The position numbers and the translations under genes are program-made. This document shows positions 46,383 through 56,180 of a stretch of DNA of 64,000 bases, piece by piece (within the stretch, counting starts at the first letter, position 1; every line of letters starts with the position of its first letter). The notes under the pieces were generated by a model that was given only the letters and a program-made list of their open reading frames with translations, was not told where the DNA came from and searched no databases. The DNA comes from Nostoc sphaeroides (GTDB lineage Bacteria; Cyanobacteriota; Cyanobacteriia; Cyanobacteriales; Nostocaceae): NCBI RefSeq assembly GCF_003443655.1, contig NZ_CP031941.1, positions 4,214,501 through 4,278,500 of the forward strand, written 5' to 3'.

Positions 46383-46424
46383 TCATTAGTCATTAGTCAT
46401 TTGTCATTTGTCATTTGTTCAACA
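46376..46424. repeat. Heptad array TCATTAG / TCATTTG
   Basis: About seven units. The first unit contains the end of the DUF29 gene (last Ser-His codons and stop), so the array has fixed the gene's C-terminus. Confidence 0.85.
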
Positions 46425-46770
46425 TGATGTGCGCTTAAAGGCGATCGCCTACATAAGTATCGCATTGTATCCAAAATAGAGCAGAAAATAAGTGCAAATG
46501 CTTTTTAGCTTGATTTAATCGTCTTCCACAGTCTGCTTTTTATCATAACTATACGTAAGTAGAGCGGTGTGAATAATTCAAGGTTTGTAGTGAGCGGCTC
46601 CAGCCATCATTTGAGGACTAAAGTCCTCACTACGAACTAATCTCAATATTTTTACATTACTTAATCTAGTTTGATTTATTCTCACGGACTTACGTAACCA
46701 TCCATTGCTTATCTACCAAACCCGATTAAAATAAATACGCAACTTGGGCTTCCATAGGAGTTATCCAGCC
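46425..46770. repeat. Repeat-bearing gap with a TAGTGAGGACTTTAGTCC-type copy
   Basis: 46589-46641 is an inverted relative of 28560-28611 (TAGTGAGCGGCT...GGACTAAAGTCC). A single, unpaired ACGGACTTACGTAACC end at 46684 may be half of an old AGGACTTACGC element. Otherwise nothing seen. Confidence 0.65.
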
Positions 46771-47433
46771 GTGCAGCCGGACTTAATAGGCTTGGAAATT
46801 AGTAAGGGGGAACTGAGACGTTTAACTGGATTCGATCCAGAAGACGTTTTTCGCCCCTCGGTTTTGCGAGATAGCAAAAAGCGATTAGGGTTTTTTATCA
46901 ATGAAATGCTGGTGACGCTGGCGCTAACGCCAATAATTGTTGGTTTTATTTATGCGTTTATTATTCTGCCAACAATTGGTTCTTCAATTAAATTCGGAAT
47001 TCTTTTACTCATTTTAGTGCCAATGCCGATATTAGTGGGGCGATGGCTGTGGCGACAATTAACCTGTCCTGAAGGACTGACAATACTTTTAGATGAAGTT
47101 GATAAATATCATGACCTGATTAGCGCTATAGATATTAATGACCAATTGGCAGCATCAGGAAACGTAGAAAGCAGTTTCCATGACCGAGATCAAGTCACCG
47201 CCGCCTTGCAACTAATTAGAGAAGATTTAGTCCGCGCTCTGAAAACGGAACGAATTTTGCGGGATAATAAAAAACTGCTTGCTAATAACCAAGAGTTATT
47301 TGTGAATAATTTAGCCAGTCTGCAAGCTTTACAAGTTAGTAGTCAAGCAGGCGAATATGCTCAACTGCTAAATCAATCATTGCAAATTGCGATCGATGTA
47401 CAAGCAGAAATCAGAAAATTGCACAAAGGCTGA
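46771..47433 (+). CDS. Two-TM coiled-coil membrane protein of unknown function
   Basis: 220 residues. The start GTG 46771 (MQPDLIGLEISKGELRRLTG) is preferred because AGGAG lies 10 bases before it; a TTG at 46744 would add nine residues. Two membrane helices are about 42-65 and 69-89 (ALTPIIVGFIYAFIILPTIG, FGILLLILVPMPILVGRWLW). The rest is helical and Leu/Gln/Asn rich with a likely coiled coil about 140-220. No family recognised. It is followed by a 175-bp repeat-containing gap. Confidence 0.7.
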   Translation: MQPDLIGLEISKGELRRLTGFDPEDVFRPSVLRDSKKRLGFFINEMLVTLALTPIIVGFIYAFIILPTIGSSIKFGILLLILVPMPILVGRWLWRQLTCPEGLTILLDEVDKYHDLISAIDINDQLAASGNVESSFHDRDQVTAALQLIREDLVRALKTERILRDNKKLLANNQELFVNNLASLQALQVSSQAGEYAQLLNQSLQIAIDVQAEIRKLHKG

Positions 47434-47471
47434 GTGGATGTTTGTAAATCTTGGGCGAATAGAATTCGTGG

Positions 47472-47550
47472 CTACACAGACAAAACCTGCCTCCGCAGGT
47501 TAGAAAACCATTGATTTATTAGTCCACGGAGGTGGACTTTGCCTGTGTAG
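47472..47550. repeat. Interspersed palindromic repeat (CTACACAGACAAA ends)
   Basis: Inverted ends CTACACAGACAAA / TTTGCCTGTGTAG and inner AACCTGC.TCCGCAGGTT and AGTCCAC..GTGGACT hairpins. No target duplication recognised. Confidence 0.8.
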
Positions 47551-47608
47551 ACGCGGTTTTTAACCGCCCTTTTAACTTTCCCAAAAAACAATCGCCCCGT
47601 TGACCTAA

Positions 47609-48931
47609 ATGAGCAACAAACCAAAAATAATTGTCCTTGATGATGACCCTACGGGTTCTCAAACAGTCCACAGCTGCTTGCTGCTAATGCACTGGGATGT
47701 AGACACTCTACGCACCGGGTTGCAGGATGATTCGCCGATTTTCTTTGTGCTGACTAATACTAGATCGCTAACGCCAGAGTCAGCTGCATCTGTCACCAAA
47801 GAAGTTTGCCAGAACCTGAAAATAGCTTTGAATGCGGAAGGAATTGACGATTTTTTGATTGTCAGCCGTTCTGATTCTACTTTGCGAGGTCATTATCCCA
47901 TTGAAACTGATGCGATCGCCCAAGAACTTGGCCCTTTTGATGCTCATTTTCTCGTACCAGCATTTTTTGAGGGTGGACGCATCACCCGCGACAGCGTTCA
48001 TTATTTAATTATCGGCGGTGTACCCACTCCAGTCCATGAAACTGAATTTGCCCGTGATTCAGTCTTCAGCTACCATCACAGTTATTTACCCAAGTACGTC
48101 GAAGAAAAGACTCAAGGACAAATTAATGCTGAAGCTGTAGAAAGGTTTCTGTTAGCTGATATTCGCGCTGGTAGTTTGGAACGTTTGTTACAACTAAGTG
48201 GTAATAAGTGCGCTGTTGTAGATGGTGAAACTCAAGATGATCTCAACCGTTTCGCAGTAGACATATTAGCCGCCGCAAGTCAAGGGAAACGCTTTCTGTT
48301 TCGCAGTGCAGCAAGTATTTTAACGGCTTTAGCCGCTTTACCACCCCAACCCATTGCCGCCGAAAACATGGCTCAGTACGTGCGAGAAAGCAAACCAGGT
48401 GCGGTAATTGTTGGTTCCCATGTGAAAAAGACTACTGAGCAATTAGAGGCGCTATTGCAAGTAGAGGGAACGGTGGGAATTGAAGTGAATGTAGCGCGAT
48501 TACTTGATGATGCAAATCAATCTGCGGCATTACTAACTGAAATTCAAGAAAGTACACGGGCGGCACACGAAGCTGGCAAAACACCAGTGGTTTATACTAG
48601 CCGTCAGGAACTGAATTTTAAAGATGTCAAGACACGATTGGAGTTTGGGGAAAAAGTTTCAAGTTTATTGATGGATATTGTCCGCGGTTTACCATCTGAT
48701 ATAGGATTCTTAATCAGCAAGGGTGGCATTACTTCTAATGATGTTTTGAGTACTGGACTAGCTTTAACTTCAGCCCGTTTACTCGGTCAAATTTTAGCTG
48801 GTTGTTCAATGGTGTTAACGCCATCCGATCATCCCCAGTTTCCTGATTTACCTGTGGTGCTGTTTCCCGGTAATGTCGGCGATGCTGATGCCTTGGGGAC
48901 AGTTTATCAGAGGTTAACCCTGCCAATTTGA
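47609..48931 (+). CDS. Four-carbon acid sugar kinase family protein (DUF1537)
   Basis: 440 residues. The N-terminal domain has VLDDDPTGSQTVHS (9-22) and SRSDSTLRGHYPIETDAI, and the C-terminal nucleotide-binding domain has LISKGGITSNDVLSTGLAL and LVVLFPGNVGDADALG-type ends. Members phosphorylate D-erythronate, D-threonate and similar acids. The substrate in cyanobacteria is not established. Start ATG 47609 follows a repeat-rich leader without a clear ribosome binding site. The min operon begins 200 bp downstream. Confidence 0.9.
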   Translation: MSNKPKIIVLDDDPTGSQTVHSCLLLMHWDVDTLRTGLQDDSPIFFVLTNTRSLTPESAASVTKEVCQNLKIALNAEGIDDFLIVSRSDSTLRGHYPIETDAIAQELGPFDAHFLVPAFFEGGRITRDSVHYLIIGGVPTPVHETEFARDSVFSYHHSYLPKYVEEKTQGQINAEAVERFLLADIRAGSLERLLQLSGNKCAVVDGETQDDLNRFAVDILAAASQGKRFLFRSAASILTALAALPPQPIAAENMAQYVRESKPGAVIVGSHVKKTTEQLEALLQVEGTVGIEVNVARLLDDANQSAALLTEIQESTRAAHEAGKTPVVYTSRQELNFKDVKTRLEFGEKVSSLLMDIVRGLPSDIGFLISKGGITSNDVLSTGLALTSARLLGQILAGCSMVLTPSDHPQFPDLPVVLFPGNVGDADALGTVYQRLTLPI

Positions 48932-49127
48932 GATTTAAGACTTCGGCTCCTTTCGACTTCGCTCAAGGCAAGCCGCTCAGTCGAACGATTTGAGATTAAA
49001 TAATCTTTTGGTTCATGCCAGACTAACGTCTTGCTACGCACTTTCACTCCTTGTAGGTAATACAAATCCCAAATCCTAAATTTAAAATTCAAAATCTGTG
49101 TATTCTTTGTCTTTTGGCTAGTAATGC

Positions 49128-50168
49128 ATGACTTATGATTCTGCGGTTCCCGATCTAAAGTCAAATTCTGCACTTCCTAATGCAGAACCAAACTCTATCC
49201 TTTCTGAGGTAGAGGTCAATCCTACTGTTTCTGATGTAGAGTCAGATTCTATCCCCCCGGATGCGGAGTTAAATTCTGTCCTCCTTTATTTAAAATCAAA
49301 TACTGTCCTTGAGGATATAGAGTCAAATCCTGCTAACCCAGATGTCGAGTCAAATGCTGATCCGGCATCAGATTTTATTCTTACTGATTTAAATCCCAAT
49401 GAGTCAGTGATATCAGGGTATCGCGTAAATGACAATAGTCAAGTCCAGTTGAAAAGTCAGGAGGGACGGCTGTTATTAATTCTGCCCCTAGAATCTCAAC
49501 TATCTGCCTCAGAACTGAGTTGGTCTGATATTTGGCAACAAATAAGACAGCGTTTGAATGCAGGCGATCGCTTGCGTATTTCTAATACTCCTGTGCATTT
49601 AATGGCACAAGACCGCCTTGTAGATGCCAGACAACTCCAAGAACTCGCCGAGGCTTTGACTGAAGTGCAACTGCGGCTTATCTCAGTCTCGACTAGTCGT
49701 CGGCAAACTGCGATCGCTGCCGTGACATCGGGGTATTCTGTAGAACAACTACAGCCCGTAACTTCCCTGAATTCCGAACCAACTGCTACAGCCACACCCC
49801 AGGCAGATGCGCTCTATTTGGAAATGACAGTCCGTTCTGGAGTAGAAATTCGTCATCCTGGTACAGTAATTATCTTGGGAGATGTAAATCCAGGTGGTAT
49901 TGTAATTGCAGATGGAGATATTATCATCTGGGGTCGCCTACGTGGGATCGCTCATGCTGGTGCTGGAGGCAATCGTGAGTGTCTGATTATGGCTTTGCAA
50001 ATGGAACCAACTCAATTACGGATTGCAGATGCTGTAGCTAGGGCACCAGAAAAACCGCCAATGCAGTTTTCTCCAGAGGTGGCACATATTACGCCCCAAG
50101 GAATTCGTATCGCTAGGGCTACTGATTTTTCCAGAAACCAATTTACCAAGAGCAATCAAGAGCCATAG
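49128..50168 (+). CDS. minC: Septum-site determining protein MinC with repetitive N-terminal extension
   Basis: 346 residues. The C-terminal domain is unmistakable: RSGVEIRHPGTVIILGDVNPG, GIVIADGDIIIWGRLRGIAHAGAGG and NRECLIMALQMEPTQLRIAD, the beta-helix that binds MinD and FtsZ. Residues about 105-205 hold the N-terminal FtsZ-inhibiting domain (LLLILPLESQLSASEL). The first 100 residues are an acidic, Ser/Asn/Pro-rich stretch built from loose repeats of the form SNxxLxDxExN. It blocks Z-ring formation away from midcell. The start MTYDSAVPDLKSN is the first ATG. First gene of minCDE; 168 bp separate it from minD. Confidence 0.92.
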   Translation: MTYDSAVPDLKSNSALPNAEPNSILSEVEVNPTVSDVESDSIPPDAELNSVLLYLKSNTVLEDIESNPANPDVESNADPASDFILTDLNPNESVISGYRVNDNSQVQLKSQEGRLLLILPLESQLSASELSWSDIWQQIRQRLNAGDRLRISNTPVHLMAQDRLVDARQLQELAEALTEVQLRLISVSTSRRQTAIAAVTSGYSVEQLQPVTSLNSEPTATATPQADALYLEMTVRSGVEIRHPGTVIILGDVNPGGIVIADGDIIIWGRLRGIAHAGAGGNRECLIMALQMEPTQLRIADAVARAPEKPPMQFSPEVAHITPQGIRIARATDFSRNQFTKSNQEP

Positions 50169-50336
50169 ATATTTACTTAAAGGATGAAGTAGATAAAGAT
50201 GAAATAAAGCAAATATTCATGCCTCGCCCTGATCAGGGAGAACAGATATTTCTTCATAGTTGATACGATACTTCATACTTTATACTGCAATTTACTGTTT
50301 TATATTTTCTGAACCCTTATTGACCGTATTTCTATC

Positions 50337-51143
50337 ATGACTCGCATTATTGTGATTACCTCCGGCAAAGGAGGAGTGGGTAAAACCACAGTTTCAGCAA
50401 ATCTGGGCATGGCTTTAGCCAAAATGGGGCGTCAAGTTGCCTTGGTTGATGCGGATTTTGGTCTGAGAAATTTGGATTTGCTGCTAGGGCTGGAAAACCG
50501 CATCGTTTATACTGCGGTGGAAGTGTTAGCCAGAGAGTGTCGCTTAGAACAAGCCTTGGTGAAAGATAAGCGCCAACCTAATCTCGTACTTTTGCCGGCA
50601 GCCCAAAATCGCTCTAAAGATGCAGTCACGCCGGAACAGATGAAGTTATTGGTGAATGCACTGGCGCAAAAATATCAGTACGTAATCATCGATAGCCCTG
50701 CCGGTATTGAGAATGGGTTTAAAAATGCGATCGGGCCGGCAAAAGAAGCGCTAGTTATCAGTACACCAGAAATTTCCTCAGTTCGTGACGCTGACCGGGT
50801 AGTGGGGTTACTTGAAGCACAAGGTATCAAGCGTGTTCATTTAATAATTAACCGTATAAGACCCGCAATGGTGCAGGCAAATGATATGATGTCAGTGCAA
50901 GATGTTCAGGAACTTCTCGCCATTCCCCTGATCGGGGTAATCCCTGACGACGAGCGTGTTATTGTATCTACCAATCGCGGCGAACCCTTAGTGTTAGCGG
51001 AAAATCCCTCTTTAGCTGCCACAGCCTTTGAGAACATTGCTCGTAGATTAGAAGGGGAAAGTGTCGAATTTCTAGAGATCGACTCGTCCCAAGACAGCAT
51101 CTTCGCCCGGATACGAAGGTTGTTCAGGACAAAGATTGTTTAA
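50337..51143 (+). CDS. minD: Septum-site determining ATPase MinD
   Basis: 268 residues. The deviant Walker A KGGVGKTTVSANLG (K11 and K16), switch VDADFGLRNLDLLLG, and DSPAGIENGF (Walker B/switch II) are the ParA/MinD hallmarks. The C-terminal amphipathic membrane-targeting helix is SIFARIRRLFRTKIV. It cycles on and off the membrane with ATP, carrying MinC. Start MTRIIVITSGKGG at 50337. 36 bp from minE, so one transcript. Confidence 0.98.
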   Translation: MTRIIVITSGKGGVGKTTVSANLGMALAKMGRQVALVDADFGLRNLDLLLGLENRIVYTAVEVLARECRLEQALVKDKRQPNLVLLPAAQNRSKDAVTPEQMKLLVNALAQKYQYVIIDSPAGIENGFKNAIGPAKEALVISTPEISSVRDADRVVGLLEAQGIKRVHLIINRIRPAMVQANDMMSVQDVQELLAIPLIGVIPDDERVIVSTNRGEPLVLAENPSLAATAFENIARRLEGESVEFLEIDSSQDSIFARIRRLFRTKIV

Positions 51144-51179
51144 CTTATTTTTCCAGTCTCCGCGCCAGACCTATTCGTA

Positions 51180-51470
51180 ATGATTGAACTTCTAGAACGA
51201 CTTTTTTCTCGCGGTACTGATAGCAGTCGAACTCAAGTCAAACGTCGCCTGCAATTGGTGATTGCTCACGATCGCGCTGATATAGATCCTCAAACGTTGG
51301 AAAAAATGCGGAAAGAAATCTTAGATGTAGTCTGTCGCTATGTCGAAGTTGACACGGAGGGCTTGGAGTTCTCCTTAGAAAGCAACCAACGAACGACAGC
51401 TTTAATTGCTAATTTGCCCATCCGCCGAGTCAAAGGAGCCATACCTGAATGGGAAAGGGATGATAAATAA
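51180..51470 (+). CDS. minE: Cell division topological specificity factor MinE
   Basis: 96 residues with the MinE layout: N-terminal membrane/MinD-binding segment [12 protein letters not shown], then [20 protein letters not shown] and the dimerisation beta-region [15 protein letters not shown]. It stimulates MinD ATPase activity and sets the Min oscillation. Last gene of minCDE. Confidence 0.96.
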   Translation: MIELLERLFSRGTDSSRTQVKRRLQLVIAHDRADIDPQTLEKMRKEILDVVCRYVEVDTEGLEFSLESNQRTTALIANLPIRRVKGAIPEWERDDK

Positions 51471-51522
51471 GTCTTTATAGTTTTAATCGAGATTCAATAA
51501 TTTTTATTGGAGTTTATAGTTA

Positions 51523-51646
51523 AGTTTCTGCAAGATGACCTGAAAAGGCTTGATTTTCCGTTGTAAATAACGTCTTTTTTGACTTTGATGTAGCAATTTT
51601 TCAAACCCACACAGGATAGGTGTTAAGAGTCCATCTTGCCGGAAAT
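51523..51646. mobile_element. MITE-like element, TGCAAGATG family
   Basis: The left end CTGCAAGATGACCTGAAAAG and right end GAGTCCATCTTGCCGG are imperfect inverted repeats. The interior (TTGATTTTCCGTTGTAAATAA, TGATGTAGCAATTTTTCAAA) also matches, in reverse orientation, the element at 52413-52652. Confidence 0.7.
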
Positions 51647-51711
51647 TACACACATCTCGGCTCAATACCTATAGGGAAAAGTGGAGAATAATTGCGCTTT
51701 CAATAATACTA

Positions 51712-51876
51712 CTTGACGGACAAAAAGCCATAGAATCAGTCAAAGCAGCTTACCTGATACAAGGCATACCAGAACCTGAAATTATTTTCTTTGATAGTCC
51801 GTATGCAGCTTGGAATGAGCGATTGATTCAAATCATTAGCCAGCCAAAGAAAGAACGTTGTCATAGAATTAATGAA
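51712..51876 (+). pseudogene. Internal gene fragment cut by a MITE
   Basis: A readable frame LDGQKAIESVKAAYLIQGIP, then EPEIIFFDSPYAAW..., runs into the AGGACTTACGC element at 51884. It resembles the N-terminal portion of a cyanobacterial DUF6745-like protein (words KAAY..G..EPEIIF.DSPYAA). No start and no C-terminus remain. Confidence 0.6.
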
Positions 51877-51883
51877 ATTAAAT

Positions 51884-51976
51884 TAGGACTTACGCACGCT
51901 CTACGAATTCTTGGCGTTCTTGGCGTCTTGGCGGTTCGATAAATTAAGCTTTTTGGCAATTTTTGCGTAAGTCCTG
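51884..51976. mobile_element. MITE, AGGACTTACGC family, 5-bp target duplication (identical to 45720 copy)
   Basis: The flanks 51879-51883 and 51977-51981 are both TAAAT. The core is the exact reverse complement of 45720-45812. It interrupts the gene fragment at 51712. Confidence 0.92.
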
Positions 51977-52053
51977 TAAATTTATGACCAGCGATTTGGA
52001 AGTATATTTGACCTATAAACTCCTATATCAATTGAGTCCCCAAAATTAAGGAA

Positions 52054-52347
52054 ATGGTTATGAACTGTTCTAACAATGGCGCTTCCTCAACTAGCTCCAA
52101 CAGTGCTTCATTAGGTGGTGCTTGTGCTGCAAGTCAGGGTTCAAGAAACCAAAAGTCACTATTAAGTAATTTTTTAAAGGTTGAAACACCTACCTCCATT
52201 GGAGAATCAATTATTATATGTTTGTTACAACTTTCTGTTGTTGTGACAATGCTAGTAGCTTTTAACTCTACCCTATCTCATCCTGACTCTAATCAACTTT
52301 CATCTGAAATTTTAACCCAACCAACTACACTACACCTTGACAAATAG
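52054..52347 (+). CDS. Small hypothetical membrane protein
   Basis: 97 residues, MVMNCSNNGASSTSSNSASL..., Ser/Asn-rich first third, one hydrophobic helix about 53-70 (IIICLLQLSVVVTMLVAF) and a polar C-terminus. AAGGAA precedes the ATG closely. No family recognised. It lies between two inverted TGCAAGATG-family elements, which lowers confidence that it is a native gene. Confidence 0.4.
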   Translation: MVMNCSNNGASSTSSNSASLGGACAASQGSRNQKSLLSNFLKVETPTSIGESIIICLLQLSVVVTMLVAFNSTLSHPDSNQLSSEILTQPTTLHLDK

Positions 52348-52412
52348 TTTGGGGTTGATATAGATGTCGTTAAACATATCAACTAGGCATGAAACCGAAA
52401 ACCGTGTAATTT

Positions 52413-52652
52413 CCTGCAAGATGGTCTGAAAAACTTTATCCTGTCTCAATACTGCTCGGTTAAGCCTCTCTTGGGCATTATGGACAACGATATTTCAAGG
52501 GTTTCAGCCTACTTTTTTTCCTTAACCGAGCAGTATTGTATCCTGTCTGGGTTTGAAAATTTACTACATCTAAGTTTTTCAACCATTGTTTACAACGTAA
52601 AATCAAGCTTTTCCAGGTCATCTTGCAGGTTTTTGGTCATATCTCGACTCAA
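52413..52652. mobile_element. MITE-like element, TGCAAGATG family, carrying a nested CAATAC element
   Basis: Ends CCTGCAAGATGGTCTGAAAA and TTTTCCAGGTCATCTTGCAGG are inverted. Removing the nested element and one copy of its target duplication joins TATCCTGTCT directly to GGGTTTGAAAATT, which matches the other family member in reverse. Confidence 0.75.
52447..52538. mobile_element. MITE, CAATAC family (GCTCGG variant), 10-bp target duplication, nested
   Basis: Ends CAATACTGCTCGGTTAAG and CTTAACCGAGCAGTATTG are perfect inverted repeats. The flanks 52437-52446 and 52539-52548 are both TATCCTGTCT. Confidence 0.92.
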
Positions 52653-52692
52653 TACCCACCCCAGAAGAATCATCTCTATTTTATGCAACGCC

Positions 52693-52729
52693 AAAAAAAA
52701 TCCCGTTGTCAGCAGTGACGACAACGGGA
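52693..52729 (-). terminator. Intrinsic terminator
   Basis: On the minus strand TCCCGTTGTC-GTCACTGCT-GACAACGGGA (10-bp stem) followed by eight Ts. It lies 22 bases after the stop of the gene at 52751-54076. Confidence 0.9.
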
Positions 52730-52750
52730 GTATATAAGATATTTAATAAA

Positions 52751-54076
52751 TTATCGGTAGGCTACTTGTGGCCCTGCCCAAATTTCTGTAACCTTTTTAC
52801 CAAAAGTAATTGGCTGATCTTCGTCTGTTGTCGTTACAGTCTTGCCATCATTAGCAACTTGCATTAATGGCCAGTTTTCCTCGCCCAATTCACCTGCACG
52901 GAACAACACATGATCCGGTTGCCTTTTACTCCAACCTAACAACACTGCAATTTTGTCATGTTCTTCCTCATTAGCATTAGCAGGAGCAACTGTATTAGCG
53001 TGATTTTTTAGCCGATCCCAAATCACTGCACTATCTGTAGAATCACCTGTATTAAATATACCCTGAAACTTGCGTGCTAAGAAGCGATCGCCTTTTTCTG
53101 ACCAGCTAACTGGAACTAATACCCCAATTTTACCACTCGGATCAGTTTCTTCTGACGACTCCCTCTTTACAGCCTTTACCTTTAATAAAGGATCGCTAAC
53201 AGGAGTAGTTGAAGCCATCACCCACAACTTCTTGGTTTGCATATCTTGGACAAACAGCACGCTGGTGACACGGCTGTTGTACATTTCTGATTTTACCTCC
53301 AGTTGCACCCGGCTATAAACTGCATATTTACCATCTGGAGAAACCACAGGTATGCTGCGGTAGTGACGCACTCCCGAACCACCCTTGGAACCAATAGCTT
53401 CTTGAGTTGCTGTAATCCATTTCCAAGGAATTGGATGAGGACTACCGATGGGATCTATTTGTTCTGCTTGGGACTCATCACGGGGTTCAGAAACAGGTAT
53501 TTCCGTTGTTGTGGTTGGTTCTGATTCTCTAAGAGTTGGTGCTACTTGAGTTGCTGTCAATGATTCAGTTAAAGACTTTTCTCTAGAGAGAGAATTTTCT
53601 CGTCCTTTTAAAGATTTGATATTAGCAGCTTTGAGTTTTTGGATTAAATTAAGCTGACTAACAGGAACATCTGTTAATGGTGCGAGTTCAACTGCTGCCA
53701 AAGAATCAGGAATAGTTACATCGCTGCTTGACAGAGAACTATGTATTTGAGCCAAAGACTCTATTTTATCGGCTGGTAATATTTGCGGTTCCTGGACAGT
53801 AGTACTTTGTGTTGGCACAGAGTCCAATTCTTCTATTAAGAAGTCGGTTTGCTCTGTTTTTGATATTTCAGCTATCTCAGGTTCCCCTACTACAGCTATT
53901 TCCTTTGATACTGAGTCAGAATCTCCAGTTATCGAAGTTAGTTTAGATACTTCGGATTTTACCTGAAATGAGTGAGCTGATGCCCCTAGTAAGGGTGCAA
54001 TCAGTATTGCAACAACAACATAATTTAGAAATGGTTGGGCGCGGAACCATCCTGACAGCAAAAGGGGTTTAAGCAT
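52751..54076 (-). CDS. Exported or membrane-anchored protein of unknown function with a PD40-like segment
   Basis: 441 residues. The N-terminal hydrophobic helix about 17-33 (FLNYVVVAILIAPLLGASAH) is a signal peptide or anchor. Residues about 40-215 are a low-complexity Ser/Thr/Glu/Val-rich linker. The C-terminal half is folded: HPIPWKWITATQEAIGSKGG, YRSIPVVSPDGKYAVYSRVQ (a WD40-like PD40 strand) and VLFVQDMQTKKLWVMASTTP. The folded part looks well conserved in character, but I know no function for it. Ends cleanly at an intrinsic terminator. Confidence 0.8.
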   Translation of the reverse strand: MLKPLLLSGWFRAQPFLNYVVVAILIAPLLGASAHSFQVKSEVSKLTSITGDSDSVSKEIAVVGEPEIAEISKTEQTDFLIEELDSVPTQSTTVQEPQILPADKIESLAQIHSSLSSSDVTIPDSLAAVELAPLTDVPVSQLNLIQKLKAANIKSLKGRENSLSREKSLTESLTATQVAPTLRESEPTTTTEIPVSEPRDESQAEQIDPIGSPHPIPWKWITATQEAIGSKGGSGVRHYRSIPVVSPDGKYAVYSRVQLEVKSEMYNSRVTSVLFVQDMQTKKLWVMASTTPVSDPLLKVKAVKRESSEETDPSGKIGVLVPVSWSEKGDRFLARKFQGIFNTGDSTDSAVIWDRLKNHANTVAPANANEEEHDKIAVLLGWSKRQPDHVLFRAGELGEENWPLMQVANDGKTVTTTDEDQPITFGKKVTEIWAGPQVAYR

Positions 54077-55051
54077 TTGTAGACTCTCTAGAGGGGCGGT
54101 TGCTATGTGAGAAGCAATACCTATGCAGCAATGGGCAGGCGGTAATTATATGTATAACAAGAAACTAAAAACTTTGACGGGAATTTTACTTCAAAGTTCG
54201 CAGAGTTTTACAAAAATTAAGTATCATTGTCAACACCTTTTATTACTCAGGTACTGGATGTTTTTTTACAAGAATATGCGAGTATAGTAAGTATGCTGAC
54301 GAGTCAGTAATTACTACACAATATATGTTGCTAGTTGCTATACCTAACTACACCAAAAACAGGTATTAGTCAAAGGATATTCAGCGCATAATAACCCTGG
54401 CAACCAAGAGTGAAATAAATCGGCGATTGGGGATCGTACTAGCGATCGCTAGTACACAACAAACAAGCCAGGTTACACACTAATATAAGAGGGCAAACCC
54501 TCATAATGGTAAATGTGAGGCGTTATGTGAAAATCTCTTAAGGCAGACGCACAATACATCATACTCAGAAAATACTGCTGTCAGCAACCTAAAGTTATAA
54601 ACTGCAATCTTAACTACAGAAATAGTTAGAAGATGCAATAGGCTGATGCGCGTCTAAAATATATAAACACTGTTGACTGATGACTGTTGACTGATGACTG
54701 TTGACTGATGACTGTTGACGGTTAACAGTCATCAGGTAAATGTACAATATTATTTGCGTAACAGCTTAGTATTTTAGAAACCCAAATGCATTTAAAGGCA
54801 ATTTGGAGCAAATTATCGGGAACACAACAAAACTTACTCGGTAGATGCTCTAGCGGCTCGTGACGAGACACCACTAAACTATTAGGCTCACTAAAGGTAG
54901 ATGCAGCTGATACTAGTTATTACACTTGTCAACTTAACTATTAAGTTAAATGTTGCAGCCTTTTGTTTCACCAATACGAAATTATTGTACCACCAAACAG
55001 CCGATATTATTTACCATTAATTAATTACTAACGATTCACAACTAATTATTA
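54077..55051. other. 975-bp intergenic region, heptads and no gene seen
   Basis: Holds about seven heptads of GACTGTT/GACTGAT (54672-54720), a GAGGG-CAAA-CCCTC hairpin at 54489-54502, and a GCGATCGC inside GATCGTACTAGCGATCGCTA. No protein-coding signal was found. It should contain divergent promoters for the secreted protein and fmt; an undetected small RNA is possible. Confidence 0.5.
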
Positions 55052-56053
55052 ATGAAAATTGTATTTTTTGGTACACCGCAGTTTGCTGTACCCACATTGG
55101 AAAAGTTATTGAATCATCCAGAATTTGAGGTGTTGGCAGTTGTCACCCAACCAGATAAACGCCGGGAGCGCGGAAATAAACTTACGCCAACGCCAGTAAA
55201 AGCGATCGCTACTGCTCACAACTTACCAGTATGGCAACCGGAACGGGTTAAAAAAGACACCGAGACTTTAACCAAACTCAAACAGTTAGATGCAGATGTG
55301 TTTGTTGTTGTCGCTTATGGACAGATATTATCGTCAAAAATCCTAAATATGCCAAAATTAGCCTGCATTAATGTGCATGGCTCGATTTTACCCAAATATC
55401 GCGGTGCAGCACCGATTCAGTGGTGCTTGTACAACGGTGAGAAGGAAACGGGGATCACGACAATGTTAATGGATGTGGGAATGGATACCGGGGCAATGCT
55501 ACAAATAGCCACTACACCCATTGGATTACTAGATACTGCCCAAGATTTAGCCGACAGACTAGCTGCGATCGGTGGGGATTTGTTGGTAGAAACTCTGTTG
55601 AAGTTGGAACGCCAGGAAATTCAACCAATTCCCCAAGATAATTTAGCAGCTACTTATGCACCTCTGATTCAAAAACAAGATTATGCTTTGGATTGGTCAA
55701 AAAGCGCGATCCAATTACACAATCAAATCAGAGGCTTTTACCCTAACTGCACCGCTACCTTTCGTAACAACCTGTTGAAAATCACCGCTTCTGCTCCGCT
55801 TGGTTCTGTAGGCGATCACGTCCCACCAGAATTACAAGATTTACTGCATAAATTGCCTGATTTGTCAAATACATCAGACAAACCAGGAGTTATAGTAAGT
55901 ATCATTAAAGGAATTGGTGCGATCGTCCAGACTGGGGAAGGTTTATTGCTGTTGCGAGAGGTTCAGCTAGCAGGTAAACGTCCCCAGTCGGGATGGGATT
56001 TTGTGAATGGTAGCCGCTTAACTGTGGGAGAAGTTTTTGGTGCGGGAAGTTGA
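55052..56053 (+). CDS. fmt: Methionyl-tRNA formyltransferase
   Basis: 333 residues. Formylates Met-tRNAi with 10-formyl-THF for translation initiation. The N-terminal domain has [16 protein letters not shown] (4-19), [40 protein letters not shown] (catalytic Asn-His in INVHGS) and [17 protein letters not shown] (catalytic Asp). The C-terminal OB-like domain ends [20 protein letters not shown]. Length is normal, and the start ATG 55052 begins the fold directly; ribosome binding site weak. Confidence 0.97.
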   Translation: MKIVFFGTPQFAVPTLEKLLNHPEFEVLAVVTQPDKRRERGNKLTPTPVKAIATAHNLPVWQPERVKKDTETLTKLKQLDADVFVVVAYGQILSSKILNMPKLACINVHGSILPKYRGAAPIQWCLYNGEKETGITTMLMDVGMDTGAMLQIATTPIGLLDTAQDLADRLAAIGGDLLVETLLKLERQEIQPIPQDNLAATYAPLIQKQDYALDWSKSAIQLHNQIRGFYPNCTATFRNNLLKITASAPLGSVGDHVPPELQDLLHKLPDLSNTSDKPGVIVSIIKGIGAIVQTGEGLLLLREVQLAGKRPQSGWDFVNGSRLTVGEVFGAGS

Positions 56054-56180
56054 GGGGGAGTTAGTCAATTGAAACCAGTAGCAATTTTGAATGGAATCCT
56101 TTTTTGACAGCAGTTTAGTTGGCATCAACAGAATCTAGCAGTATATAATAGTATGCTATTTCTTAATTGCCCTCGTCTTA

